From: Cyanodermella asteris | Lineage: Eukaryota; Ascomycota; Lecanoromycetes; Ostropales; Stictidaceae | Assembly (NCBI GenBank): GCA_900618795.1 | Contig: UYJD01000005.1 | Span: forward strand, 1,622,092-1,686,091 | Direction of reading: 5' to 3' | DNA: 64,000 nucleotides | Shown: positions 33,676-43,400 of the stretch, in pieces | How positions within the stretch are numbered: position 1 is the stretch's first letter | Layout: the number at the start of each line of letters is the position of its first letter | Notes under the pieces: model-generated | What the model saw: only the letters and a program-made list of their open reading frames with translations | What the model was told of the DNA's origin: nothing | Database searches by the model: none | Made by a program: the position numbers and the translations under genes

Positions 33676-34095
33676 CTAATGGTCGTCTACTTGACGCTGT
33701 TCGGAACGTAAAGTCATCATTGGCACCAGCAAATACCAAATGATGCAGAGGCCCAGACTAACACGAAGGCAACTTTCCACCATGAAGCCTTCCATCAACT
33801 TCGCCCTCAGGGCTAGAACCCTCTTTCTGATCGCTTCGTCATCGGGGTCCTCATTTTCGAACGTCACCATCCATCCTAGTGCTCGATCAAACAAGTCGTT
33901 CAGTTTTGGTGTCAAGTTCGTCGCGTTTGCGAAAGCCTGTCTCTTGGTTTCAATCGAGCGCATAATAGTTGAAAAGGTGTCGCTGATGCGATTGTTGGTC
34001 TCCGGGAAATCGCTTTTGATGCTTTCGTGGGTGGCTTGGGTAGGGAGGCAGTCGATGTTGGTCTTCTCCAACTTTGGCGGTATGCTTGAATCCAT
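33676..34095 (-). CDS. Small single-pass membrane protein, duplicate copy A
   Basis: 139 aa from the ATG giving MDSSIPPKLEK; upstream in-frame Met residues exist, but this start makes the protein exactly as long as its neighbour paralogue. The two share the core WMVT-x-ENEDP, a Lys/Arg-rich amphipathic helix, one C-terminal transmembrane segment (IIWYLLVPMMTLRS versus LVWYVLLPMIALRS) and the terminal DDH/NDH. The soluble N-terminal ~95 residues are followed by the anchor and a short polar tail, so it looks tail-anchored. The family is not recognised. Similarity to copy B is clear but far from identical, so the duplication is not recent. Confidence 0.72.
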   Translation of the reverse strand: MDSSIPPKLEKTNIDCLPTQATHESIKSDFPETNNRISDTFSTIMRSIETKRQAFANATNLTPKLNDLFDRALGWMVTFENEDPDDEAIRKRVLALRAKLMEGFMVESCLRVSLGLCIIWYLLVPMMTLRSEQRQVDDH

Positions 34096-34789
34096 CTTGA
34101 TGAGATAAGTTGACGCGAGTGATGGTGGGTTCCTTTGATTGATTGTGCTATGACAAGAAGCAATGCGAGGAATGAAGTGCTGCAACAACTACTCTTGGAA
34201 GCAGGCAGTCGGGCGAACTAAATATCAAGCAGGGTGAAGCAAGTAGGAGTCATACGTTGTTCGAGGGACCAAAACAAGCCAACTTCACTCTTTGCGCTGT
34301 CTGCAAGCGCAGCCAACAGCGCTGAGGTACGTATTCACATTCAAGAACCAGGATCTCGGACTCGGTCAGAACTGTCAATTGGGCAAGCTGCTTCGTCGCA
34401 GCTGATCAAGTCTAGGACAGGCCGACCACCGGCCGATTGCGCTCATAATTATTTCACAATCTAACATCAGTCATTGACTAGAGTGGGAAAAGTACTGAGT
34501 GCTTGCTGGAATTTACTGGAGCCATGCCTCTCTTTATGTCTATCGGTTATGGATTGCCACCAAGCTTGTCGTTTGCGGGACAGCAGAAGCCACCGACATC
34601 CACAAGAGCAGTGAGACCGTGATCAGACGGAAGAAGCGTTTTTATTTCGAGTTCCGATGCTTTCGCTTGATCTCTGATCCTGAATCTTGCTGGCGCGATA
34701 CGGAAAGTCGAAGTAAGGTGCTGCTGACTCTCTCGGTAGCTTCCTCCCGCCGCTGGCCACCTTGTGCTGAAGTTGAATCCATGCACCCC

Positions 34790-35209
34790 CTAATGATCGT
34801 TCATGTAACGGTCGCCCGACCGCAGGGCTATCATCGGCAAGAGCACATACCAAACGAGACAGAAGGCGACAATGACGCTAAGCCAGAAGCCCGCCGAAAA
34901 GTCCTCCGCCATCTTCGCTTTCAATCCTGTTGCCCTCTTTGCAACCTTTTCGCTTCTGGGATCTTCGTTTTCCATCGTCACCATCCACCTGAGCGTATAG
35001 TCGATCTGCTCGCTGAATTTTAGGGGAAGATTGATCGCTGCCGCAAGAGCTTGTCGTCCGGTACTGATTGGGCGTGCGATGGCTGCAAAGGTGTTGACGA
35101 TGGGGCCAGTGACTGGACGCCCAAGGCGATGGACGACTTCGTTTAGTGAGAACTCCTTGTTGATAACGTTCGATGGGGCCGACGTAGGAAGTGTATCAGG
35201 CTGATTCAT
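34790..35209 (-). CDS. Small single-pass membrane protein, duplicate copy B
   Basis: 139 aa starting MNQPDTLPTSAP, the same length as copy A. Open frame continues upstream to 35446 without similarity to the other copy, so the shorter start is preferred. Conserved with copy A: a helical stretch ending in RWMVTMENEDP, a basic helix (KVAKRATGLKAKMAEDF), the transmembrane segment VIVAFCLVWYVLLPMIALRS and an end in NDH. Topology is probably N-cytosolic with a C-terminal anchor. Function unknown. Its 5' flank is the second copy of the duplicated promoter segment, so both genes may have similar regulation. Confidence 0.74.
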   Translation of the reverse strand: MNQPDTLPTSAPSNVINKEFSLNEVVHRLGRPVTGPIVNTFAAIARPISTGRQALAAAINLPLKFSEQIDYTLRWMVTMENEDPRSEKVAKRATGLKAKMAEDFSAGFWLSVIVAFCLVWYVLLPMIALRSGDRYMNDH

Positions 35210-35812
35210 CTCGACCTGCTTATCAATGCTTGACACGATCGCGACGAAGCCGGTCTGTTGTGAGAAATGGAATGAAACTGCTGAAGTTTTCAACGCTGGA
35301 AGACCAAAACCACAGAGCAAGGTGAAGAGAAGAAAACTTCGAGAGGGAGGCCGCAGAATGGAATAATGCTCGGCTGTTGTGAAGCAGGGCCATGTGCTGT
35401 TCGAGGTCTCAGAGTAAGCACACTTTACGTTCCGCGTCATATGCAAAAGCAGTCAACAACTCAAGTGCCCAGCTCAATTCACAAAAGTTGGTCAGCTAAC
35501 CTGCTTCACGGCAGCTGAACAGACATGAAACAGCCCGATTGCCGGCGAGTTGCGCTCATATTTAACGGGCTGACTCCAATGATCGGTACATGGGAACGAG
35601 TGAGCGAAAGTGTGCTTGATGCGAATTCAATTGGGGCCATTCCTCTCTGTATAGCTATCAGCTTTGGATTGCCACCAAGCTTGTGATTTGCAGGGCAAGC
35701 CACCAGCAATATCTGCCAGCATCCTGCTTGTTGCCGCTCGACATATCGCCAACAGCGGTTGGATATGGAAACCATTCAGAAATGGCACAGGAATTCGAAG
35801 GCGCTAGCATTT

Positions 35813-38638
35813 TCAGCTGGTCTTCAGCATTTCCATCCTCTCCTGCAGCTCGTCCATGCCTTCCAACCCGGCTTTTGTCCGTCGCCCGATAACGCTTCTC
35901 ACAGCCATCCTAGCTTTGTATTGCCAGTTCTTGCACACCAACTCTCCGCTTCCCGCTTTCAGACCTTCAGTGACTTCCCTTTCGCCCAGACTCTCATATG
36001 CATCGACCAGCTCGATTGTGCTTTCCACGACCGATCGCCAAATTCCTTCCGGCCCAGACTCTCCATCTTCAGCATCAGCGTCGCTTGCGCTCTGCCCACT
36101 GAGGCCCGACTCGTTGTCCCAGCCCGGACGGTTCAACGTAACTCGCCATGCTTTTTCATAAGCACCAAGGGCGGTACCAGGCCTGTTCAGATGGATATTG
36201 AGCTTCGCGACAAGCTTCCACAATCGGCGAGAATGCGTGATCAGAGGTGTGACCTGTTTCTGGACAAGCTCAATGAACATGTGTTCGAGTCCAAGCCTGC
36301 GCCGTTCCGGTCGCGCAGCATCAGCGGCTGCTTCCTCGGTGCCTTGCTCCTGCTTGATCTGAATCACGTGCGCCAGCAAGCCTTCCAAAACTTCCACGTC
36401 GACGCATCCTTCGCCTTCGGTGCCACCCCTAAGCTCGATAATGCGTTGCTGAGCGATGATAATGTCGTTGTACGGTGGAGGAGAAAGTGTGGCGGCAACG
36501 TTGAGAAGGTTCTGCCAAATGCGGTGGCTTTCGCGCTTGAGCTTCGCGGCGCGTTTAAAAGCAACAAACGCCGAGCGGGCGTGTTTCTGCGGATCAGCTT
36601 TCGTTGGTACTGTATCTGTGTCGTCCTCGTCGTCCATTATAGGAGCTGCCACTTCCTCTTCTGCCGGCAGTCGTAATAGTGCTGCGGCAAGGTTGCTCCA
36701 GGCTTCTGCATCTTCGCTTTCGCGCTGAACGACGCGCGAGAAGCATTCGACCGCACCGGTGAAGTTTCTTGTTTCCAATCGGATGCAGCCGAGCGTGAAC
36801 CACGCCGCGGAATTCTGTGGATTGATAGAGAGAGACTTGACATACGCCTCATCGGCCTTGGGAAGATCTCGCTGTTTGAAGTAGTATTTTCCCAGAGATC
36901 GTTGAGCCCGAGCGTAGCGGTTGTTTGACGCAGTCCAGGCCCGCTCGTACAGTAGATGGTCATCATCGAGATCGCCAAGGATGCAAAGAAGGCGAGGGGC
37001 ATCGTTTGGCAACGGTGATCGCTCAATCTTGTTCTCGGAATCTGTATAGAGTTGTTCGGATATGATACTCCGCGCTTTGGTTTCATCCTCAAGTGACGCC
37101 CAGCAGAGAGCAGCCTCAGCCCACATTTCGAGGCGAGTGTAGATTTCAAGCGCAGTTCGCAACCCACCAATGGCAACCCACCGCTCAGCAAGCTCGGCTT
37201 CGAGAGACCAACGAGTCGGTGACGCAAGTGGATGTATGTAAAGCAGACGTTCTGTCGCCGGAGCAGCTTCGGAAGGTTTCGGCCGTGGCAGGAAGGTTGT
37301 TGTATCATCAGCCGATGCGCCATCCGAAGCACTACTGGGGTCCGTAGTCTCGGCGATGACTTGATCGACAAGCGCCTGCATCTGCAGCACACCACGCTCG
37401 ACAGTTCGTGATTTGTATCCCTCGATTCTACTCCGAACTAGGAGAGCCTGCGAATAGATTTGCCAGTTGCTGCTCCCACCGTCAAGGACTCGGCTGGCAT
37501 AAGGCAGCGTCTCTTCTCTGGTCAGACCGTTCTGAGGTGATGTGTTGGTTATGGAGGAAGCTAGCGATAGAAGGTGTATCGAATCCAACGGTTCCAGAAT
37601 CGGTTGGCTTTCGGGGTCGATATCCACGAGCTCGGCCGGCACATTCTCTTCGATCTTGGGTTCGCCCGTCGAAGCATTCTTTGTGAAGGAAATCCGCTCC
37701 AACAGCGTGTCATCGTCCAAGCCGATATGTTCCGGCTTCGCATCGTTATCCGAAGTAACGGATGAGTCCTTTGTCTTTCCTTTTGAGCTAGTGCCAGCAC
37801 TTTTAGCCAGTACGACAAGCTGGCTGATGTCAAAGGTCTGAAACTTTGTCCTTTTGCCGAGTCTTCCGGTCAGAGCAAATTTGAACTGCGTGGCTTTGGA
37901 AGCTTCATCGAGCGCTTGCCGAGCTCTTTTGTCCTCTCCATGAAGCGTCAGGATTGCAGCCTTTTCCAACAGGTACTGGGCTCTGACATCTTGCGGCTCT
38001 GCCGGTTCGGCGGACAGTAGACGTAGATCCAAATACCCAAGATCTTCCTGTATTGTTTTTTGTAACGAAGGCGCAGGCTCGTTGAGGAGACGTTGGTGCC
38101 ACACATTCACACGCAGTCGAGCCCACCGGGAGGAGACGCTTTCCGTGACGACTGCTGGGTGATTGCAGACCAGCTTCGGGATGGCGAACAACTCAATGCC
38201 AGGAACCCGCCTGTACACCGCCTCTCCATCGACGGAAAGTCCACTTATCAGGCTTTCTCTCAACGTCTTTAGAGTCTTGGCATCGGCTCTCAAGTTCTCT
38301 GGTAGACATGCGTCCGCCGGCTTCCAGCTCAAAGGCGGTCCTGTAACGTTAGCCTGCAGAAAAGCATGCAAGCAGGCAGTCGCCAATATGAGGTAGTCGT
38401 TGCCATGAAAGCCTTCCAGCGGAGTCGTCGGGTCGCTCGCGACATCGTGTATCAGAGCATCGAGTCGATCTAACCACTCGCTTGGGCCCGATGCACTGAG
38501 GTCCTCGTGGTGGAAGAGTCTTCGCGCCTGCCATGAGGTCAGCACTTCAAGAAAGTTGCCCTTTCGCAGCACCTCAAGGCTGCCGCTGTCGTGAGGCCAA
38601 CCTCCAATGTGCGCTAGTAGGGGTTCAGCGGACGCCAT
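35813..38638 (-). CDS. EMW1: TPR protein EMW1/TTC27 family
   Basis: One 941-aa exon. The N-terminal ~450 residues are helical without named repeats. Residues ~490-800 contain TPR units, most clearly RAQRSLGKYYFKQRDLPKAD, AYVKSLSINPQNSAAWFTLG and AVECFSRVVQRESEDAEAWS. The order and the DNRY-like element before the TPRs (TASNNRYARAQRSLG) fit Emw1 of yeast and human TTC27. Yeast Emw1 is essential and linked to cell-wall integrity; TTC27 homologues have been tied to protein folding and complex assembly. No signal peptide or membrane segment is seen, so it is cytosolic. An acidic insert with DDEDDTDTVP interrupts one TPR loop. No breaks were seen. The start MASAEPLLAHI is the first Met of the frame. 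Confidence 0.9.
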   Translation of the reverse strand: MASAEPLLAHIGGWPHDSGSLEVLRKGNFLEVLTSWQARRLFHHEDLSASGPSEWLDRLDALIHDVASDPTTPLEGFHGNDYLILATACLHAFLQANVTGPPLSWKPADACLPENLRADAKTLKTLRESLISGLSVDGEAVYRRVPGIELFAIPKLVCNHPAVVTESVSSRWARLRVNVWHQRLLNEPAPSLQKTIQEDLGYLDLRLLSAEPAEPQDVRAQYLLEKAAILTLHGEDKRARQALDEASKATQFKFALTGRLGKRTKFQTFDISQLVVLAKSAGTSSKGKTKDSSVTSDNDAKPEHIGLDDDTLLERISFTKNASTGEPKIEENVPAELVDIDPESQPILEPLDSIHLLSLASSITNTSPQNGLTREETLPYASRVLDGGSSNWQIYSQALLVRSRIEGYKSRTVERGVLQMQALVDQVIAETTDPSSASDGASADDTTTFLPRPKPSEAAPATERLLYIHPLASPTRWSLEAELAERWVAIGGLRTALEIYTRLEMWAEAALCWASLEDETKARSIISEQLYTDSENKIERSPLPNDAPRLLCILGDLDDDHLLYERAWTASNNRYARAQRSLGKYYFKQRDLPKADEAYVKSLSINPQNSAAWFTLGCIRLETRNFTGAVECFSRVVQRESEDAEAWSNLAAALLRLPAEEEVAAPIMDDEDDTDTVPTKADPQKHARSAFVAFKRAAKLKRESHRIWQNLLNVAATLSPPPYNDIIIAQQRIIELRGGTEGEGCVDVEVLEGLLAHVIQIKQEQGTEEAAADAARPERRRLGLEHMFIELVQKQVTPLITHSRRLWKLVAKLNIHLNRPGTALGAYEKAWRVTLNRPGWDNESGLSGQSASDADAEDGESGPEGIWRSVVESTIELVDAYESLGEREVTEGLKAGSGELVCKNWQYKARMAVRSVIGRRTKAGLEGMDELQERMEMLKTS

Positions 38639-40474
38639 CGTACTGCGCCCAGCGAAGGTGCAGATAAAAGGATAGACTCAAACGCCAGGTCAGCGACAGC
38701 TCGACAAAAGAGATGCCTTAGTCTGACGACTGAAGTTCAGTAGACGAGCTGTCGAGTTGTGACAAGAGAATGTTCGGCTTTACGAATTTTCTGACGGCAA
38801 TTATTTTCAGAGCATCCCACTTTTCGTGAACGGATCACTTCAAGAGCTGGCTTGCTACGGCATTTCCGCAGACTCAGCCAATGCAATCCGTAGTTCTCCT
38901 CTACTGGTAAAACCGCTCAATGTCTTTCGACAGAATTGTGTTGTTTTAGCATGGAAAATATGATGTTGAATCCATCAAATTGAACACTTCAGATCGCAGC
39001 GGAGTGAAGTCCGGCTGCGGAGAACCGATCGCCAGCCGAGTCTCAGCGTGCATCAGGCCTATCAGAGATCTCCAGAGACGGCATCCCCGCTGCATGGCAA
39101 CACCAGCCGTGGGCGAGGGGGAAGTTGAATGTGATCAGACACACAGATCGCCCCCGCCTGAGCCCAGTTATGCTCTGACGTGGGTATTCTGGCAAAGCTC
39201 TGTGTGAATTGGTGGCTGGCCCAATGTCTCGAGGCCTTTTCGCCCGCCGTCTTTACGACGTCATGTTTCAGGAACTGGAATGGTTGTACTCGCGTTCAAT
39301 TCCACGGTTGTGTTATTGAGGTGTTGAGTTGGAAACTGGAAGTTTTGATACCAGAACAAGGGCTACTATGACGTTTCTAACATGTCGCCGCCTGGATGAT
39401 TGGAACCAAAGCAGTTCTGGGCAAGCATAAATGTGGACAATGTCGCCAGGACTACACGTCCGACCCTCGCCAATGCGTCCTCGTCTTGAACGCATCTTCG
39501 TCTTTCAAACGTCCTCATCTTTAGCGCGGGAAAAAGTGAACATCAGAGAGCAAGAGTCCAGACGGTCAGACAGACTCAGCCCCTCGTGCTTGATTGTGCA
39601 ATGTCTTGGGCAGTGGAGTGGAAATGCAGATTTCGAGATTTGGTTGTAGACCACAATAGGGCGCTTTTAGGTGAGGTCTTCTGTGCTCGAAACGACTTTC
39701 GAACCTTCAAACCGAGCCTCTGGTCCATATCAGGCAGTTTGCCGAAAGAGGCATTCGTTATGGACAAGGGAAAACTTCTGGTGACTGGACGACAAAGTCC
39801 TGCGGCCGCAGAGACGTTGATGGTGGCGTCCGAGCAAACCTCCAGTGACTGTACATGAACAAATCATTGCTGCAGTAGTCAGTGTAGATCGAAGAGCGGA
39901 CGAGATAGATCCAAGCCAGAGATTGTTGTCGTTTAAAGCAGGCACGCAGGAAATCTCGTCATTCCCAGAAACTCGATACAGCGGTAGAAATTCGAACCAC
40001 CAGATAATCTTGTCTTCTACCAGTGTCAAGACAGCAATAATGACAAGAGACATGCCCAGTAAATTGCAGCCCAAAGGGTGGTACAGATCACTCCCTTGGT
40101 GGTGACGTTGGGTGAGGGTTAGGCAGGACGGCTGCCATTGGCCGGCGGCTAGCCTGCTGGTGTTCTAGCTGCTTAGCTGGTGCGGCGGCGCTCGAGCCTG
40201 CTGCTGCTCGCTCTGCGAACCTGAATGGAGCCTTTCCACCATCGATTTCTGTTTCGGGCCACCACGACATTTGGATTCCTCCACAGCCTGCAGCTCTTTT
40301 CTCCCATCCAGCCCTACAACGCACGTTCAGCACCCCAGCGCCCTTTGTCCTATCCTCGCGGCGACAGCATCGTCATCCAACGCAGCCCAATCAACCAACA
40401 AGCTACCCGCCATCCTTGCTCCCTGCTCTTGCTGAAGACTCGTTCCAGGGGCAATCCAGTCTACATCCCTCAAA
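38639..40474. other. Divergent intergenic region, 1.8 kb
   Basis: It contains the promoters of EMW1 and the GYF gene. Pyrimidine-rich sequence at 40220-40470 is probably the GYF 5' leader. Short frames lack support. No tRNA or repeat was identified. Confidence 0.45.
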
Positions 40475-43400
40475 ATGCCAGCACCAACACCGACTACATT
40501 TGCAGCAGCCGCTTCCAACGGCACAGGAGATGGGGGCTCGACGAGAAATCCTGCTGGCAGTGGGGATTGGTATGCACCTACCCGTTACCTGCCTCGCGAG
40601 AGCTTGATCGCGTGCTCGAAGCAGACGTTCGTGCTTTTGCGAGAAAATACGCATGCTGACCCTTCATCTTCTTCCAGGTCGCGTCCTCGCATCAACGGCT
40701 CTCAGACTTTCCGCCGTACCTCACAACTCAACACCGCGGTCGCTGGTTCCGCGCGTGACAGCTCGGCGCCATTGCAAACACCTTCTTCGGCCGCCTACGT
40801 GCCTCCACACATGACGCCCACGTTTGCCCGCAATCCTGCGTCCTCGGACCTGCGTTACGCGAAAGATCAGTTGCTGGATATCTACAAAAGCCGGGGAGAT
40901 TCTGGCGAGAAAGACTACGGCGCTGTTCTGACTGAAAGCTGGGCTCCGGGGCAACCGTCGGCCGCAATCAATTCCAGCTGGGGACGGCGGGACGAGAGAG
41001 ACCCCAATCCGGGTCCCGAAATATGCTGGGACGAGAATGGCTCGACAAAACCCTTGACCCTGCTTGGCATGTCGAACGAAGAGAAAGAGATGTTTGCGAC
41101 CTCGGTCAACTCGTTAGTCAAACCACCACAGCCCGTCGTGAAAGAGGGCGCGCAGACGCCTGGATTGAATGGTCGCAAGGCTTCTATATCGCAAGGCACG
41201 GGATCGCTTGCTGGCAGACCAGGGGTAAGGCGACGTGATACCTCCGACTCGTTTGGAGGAAATCCACTCGCCTCTCCTACCTTTCAGCGAGGCGGGCGGG
41301 ACGAGAATCCACTTGCCAGTCCCCCTGCGACTCTGATGCGACGCAGGACAGATCTCAACAGTGTCTTCGGCGGGGATGTTGGGAAAATCGATACCTCCGT
41401 AGACACAAAGTCTCCATTCGGATCCCTCAGGCGGACAACCACAAACCCGCTGAGTGCAGGACTGACTGGGCCGTCTTCACCGTGGGCAGCGGAGCCTCAG
41501 TCGGCAGGAGGCTTCGGTCGCATGGGGTCTTTTGGAATAGCAGACCAGGCTAGCACTGCGGCCGAAAAGACAGTGGGCGGTTTCGGCAGTCGTTTCTTGA
41601 AAGATCTACGTGGCAAGGAGCCCGAGGATGTCGCCAAACCGCGAGGTATGCTCGACAGACTTAGTGAAAAGGCTGGCGCATCAGGTCAAAGACAGCCGAG
41701 CACTCGCAGCGGAAGTGTCGCTCTGGGTGGTGATGACCCAACTCCGGAGCAGGGTAAGCATCGGAATTCAAACCCTTCGTCTGTACAAGCTGATAAAAGC
41801 TCAGATCTACCTTCTTTCAACGAACGCACTCAGCAACATCGTCAACAACGCGATACAGATGCTCAATACGGCGCTACGAGCAATTTTAATGAACCCATGA
41901 GCCCAACCCACACTAATCCCTATCAATCACTCGAAGACGACAACCCTCGCGAAGACGACCAGGAGTCGACGAGCAACCTGTCTGCAGATCCGAACCATCA
42001 GCGATGCCACATCGAGCAATCAAATGACGGTAGTCGACCCAGCAGCACTGCACCACCCAGAGCCAACGCTCCCTTGGGCGGCTTCGGCCCTGGGTTCGGT
42101 GGCCTCAGTGGCGGTCTCGGTGGCTACTGGCCCGGTCAGAATTCAATGTCACAGGCAGGACCCAGCAGGTCTCCCTTTGGCGGCGAGCCGCTTTTCGGCT
42201 CTCTTGGTGATCTTGGAACCCCTGGAGCAGGAGGCGTCTTCAGCCCGGGAGGGACGGTAGGCTCTGGAACCTTTGGCGGTACACAACGCAGCAGGATGCA
42301 GGGCTTATTTCCCAGTCAGATGCAGGAGCAAATGCGCTCTCAGAACGAGCGTCAGGATGTGTTTGGTGGCATAGGCGTCGCACAACAACCTCCCCGAGAC
42401 ACTGATAGTCCAGCTCGATCCATACGGAATCCCGTCGAAGACCTCTTCCCCATCCAGGGAGGAAATCGTGGGTCCGCGGCCATGTCCAATCCGTTTGGAG
42501 GGCTGGACACGCCGTTCACTCTCGGTGGCGCGCAGACATCCACCGCGCCAGGATTGACTGCCCCTGTAGGCACTCCCGGAGCCTCTGGCCATCCTCAGCA
42601 ATGGCCTTCAACGACCAACCTCCGACGATCGCCCGAAAACGACCCCAATCAAATTCCACCAGCTCAACAGCGTACAATGGTAATGCCTGACCGGATGCGC
42701 TGGGTCTACAAGGATCCTCAAGGACACGTGCAAGGGCCGTTCTCTGGGCTTGAGATGCACGACTGGTACAAGGCTGGGTTCTTCAGCCCCGAGCTGCTTG
42801 TGAAGAAGACCGAGGATGGAGAGTACGAGCCTCTGGCTCAGCTCATCAGAAGAATCGGCAATAGTAGAGAACCCTTCTTGGTTCCTCAAATTGGCATTGC
42901 TCATGGCTCGGCGCTTGGTGGGCAAGGTGCTGGTGTCAGCACCCAAAGCACCTCCACTGCTGGCAACATGCAACCACCTTTTGCGAGCAGCTTCCCAAGC
43001 TTTGGAACCACACTGACCGCAGAACAGCAGAATGCGCTTGAGCGTCGAAAGCAGGAAGAGCAGTTCCTCATGGCCCAGCAAAAAGAGTTTCTTCAGGTAA
43101 GACAACAGGCGATGAGGACTCAAATGGGATTCGGTGGCGGCCCGGGCCCTTCCCACCAAGGTCTCAATCATCATTCGAGCGCGCAAAGTCTGCATAGCCA
43201 ACCAAGTCACGGTAGCATCGCTGGCGCGCCTTTTCTCGGCCAGGAACACACCGGGCCTGTAGGCCCCCCTGGGCCAAATCTCTTCGGTATGCAGCGACCA
43301 CAAGCCGGAGGATTCGGCCCTGTTGGCGGCATTCAGCAGAGTCAGGACGATCTAGCAAGGTCATTCGACAATTTAGGCCTGGCTCGTGCTTCTCAATCGC

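Larger units (their letters stand above)
33676..35735. repeat. Tandem segmental duplication, period ~1.115 kb
   Basis: Each unit contains one 139-codon gene plus its 5' flank. Gene starts are offset by 1114 bp (34095 and 35209). The flank motif GGATTGCCACCAAGCTTG recurs at 34551 and 35666 (offset 1115), within longer alignable stretches around 34430-34620 and 35545-35735 (shared TTGCGCTCATA and GCC.TNCCTCTCT patterns). The copies are diverged, so the boundaries are approximate. Confidence 0.85.

Noticed and set aside
39985-40010. tRNA T-arm-like string (TTCGAACC)
   Set aside because: Neither strand gives a matching acceptor stem, D arm or anticodon arm nearby.
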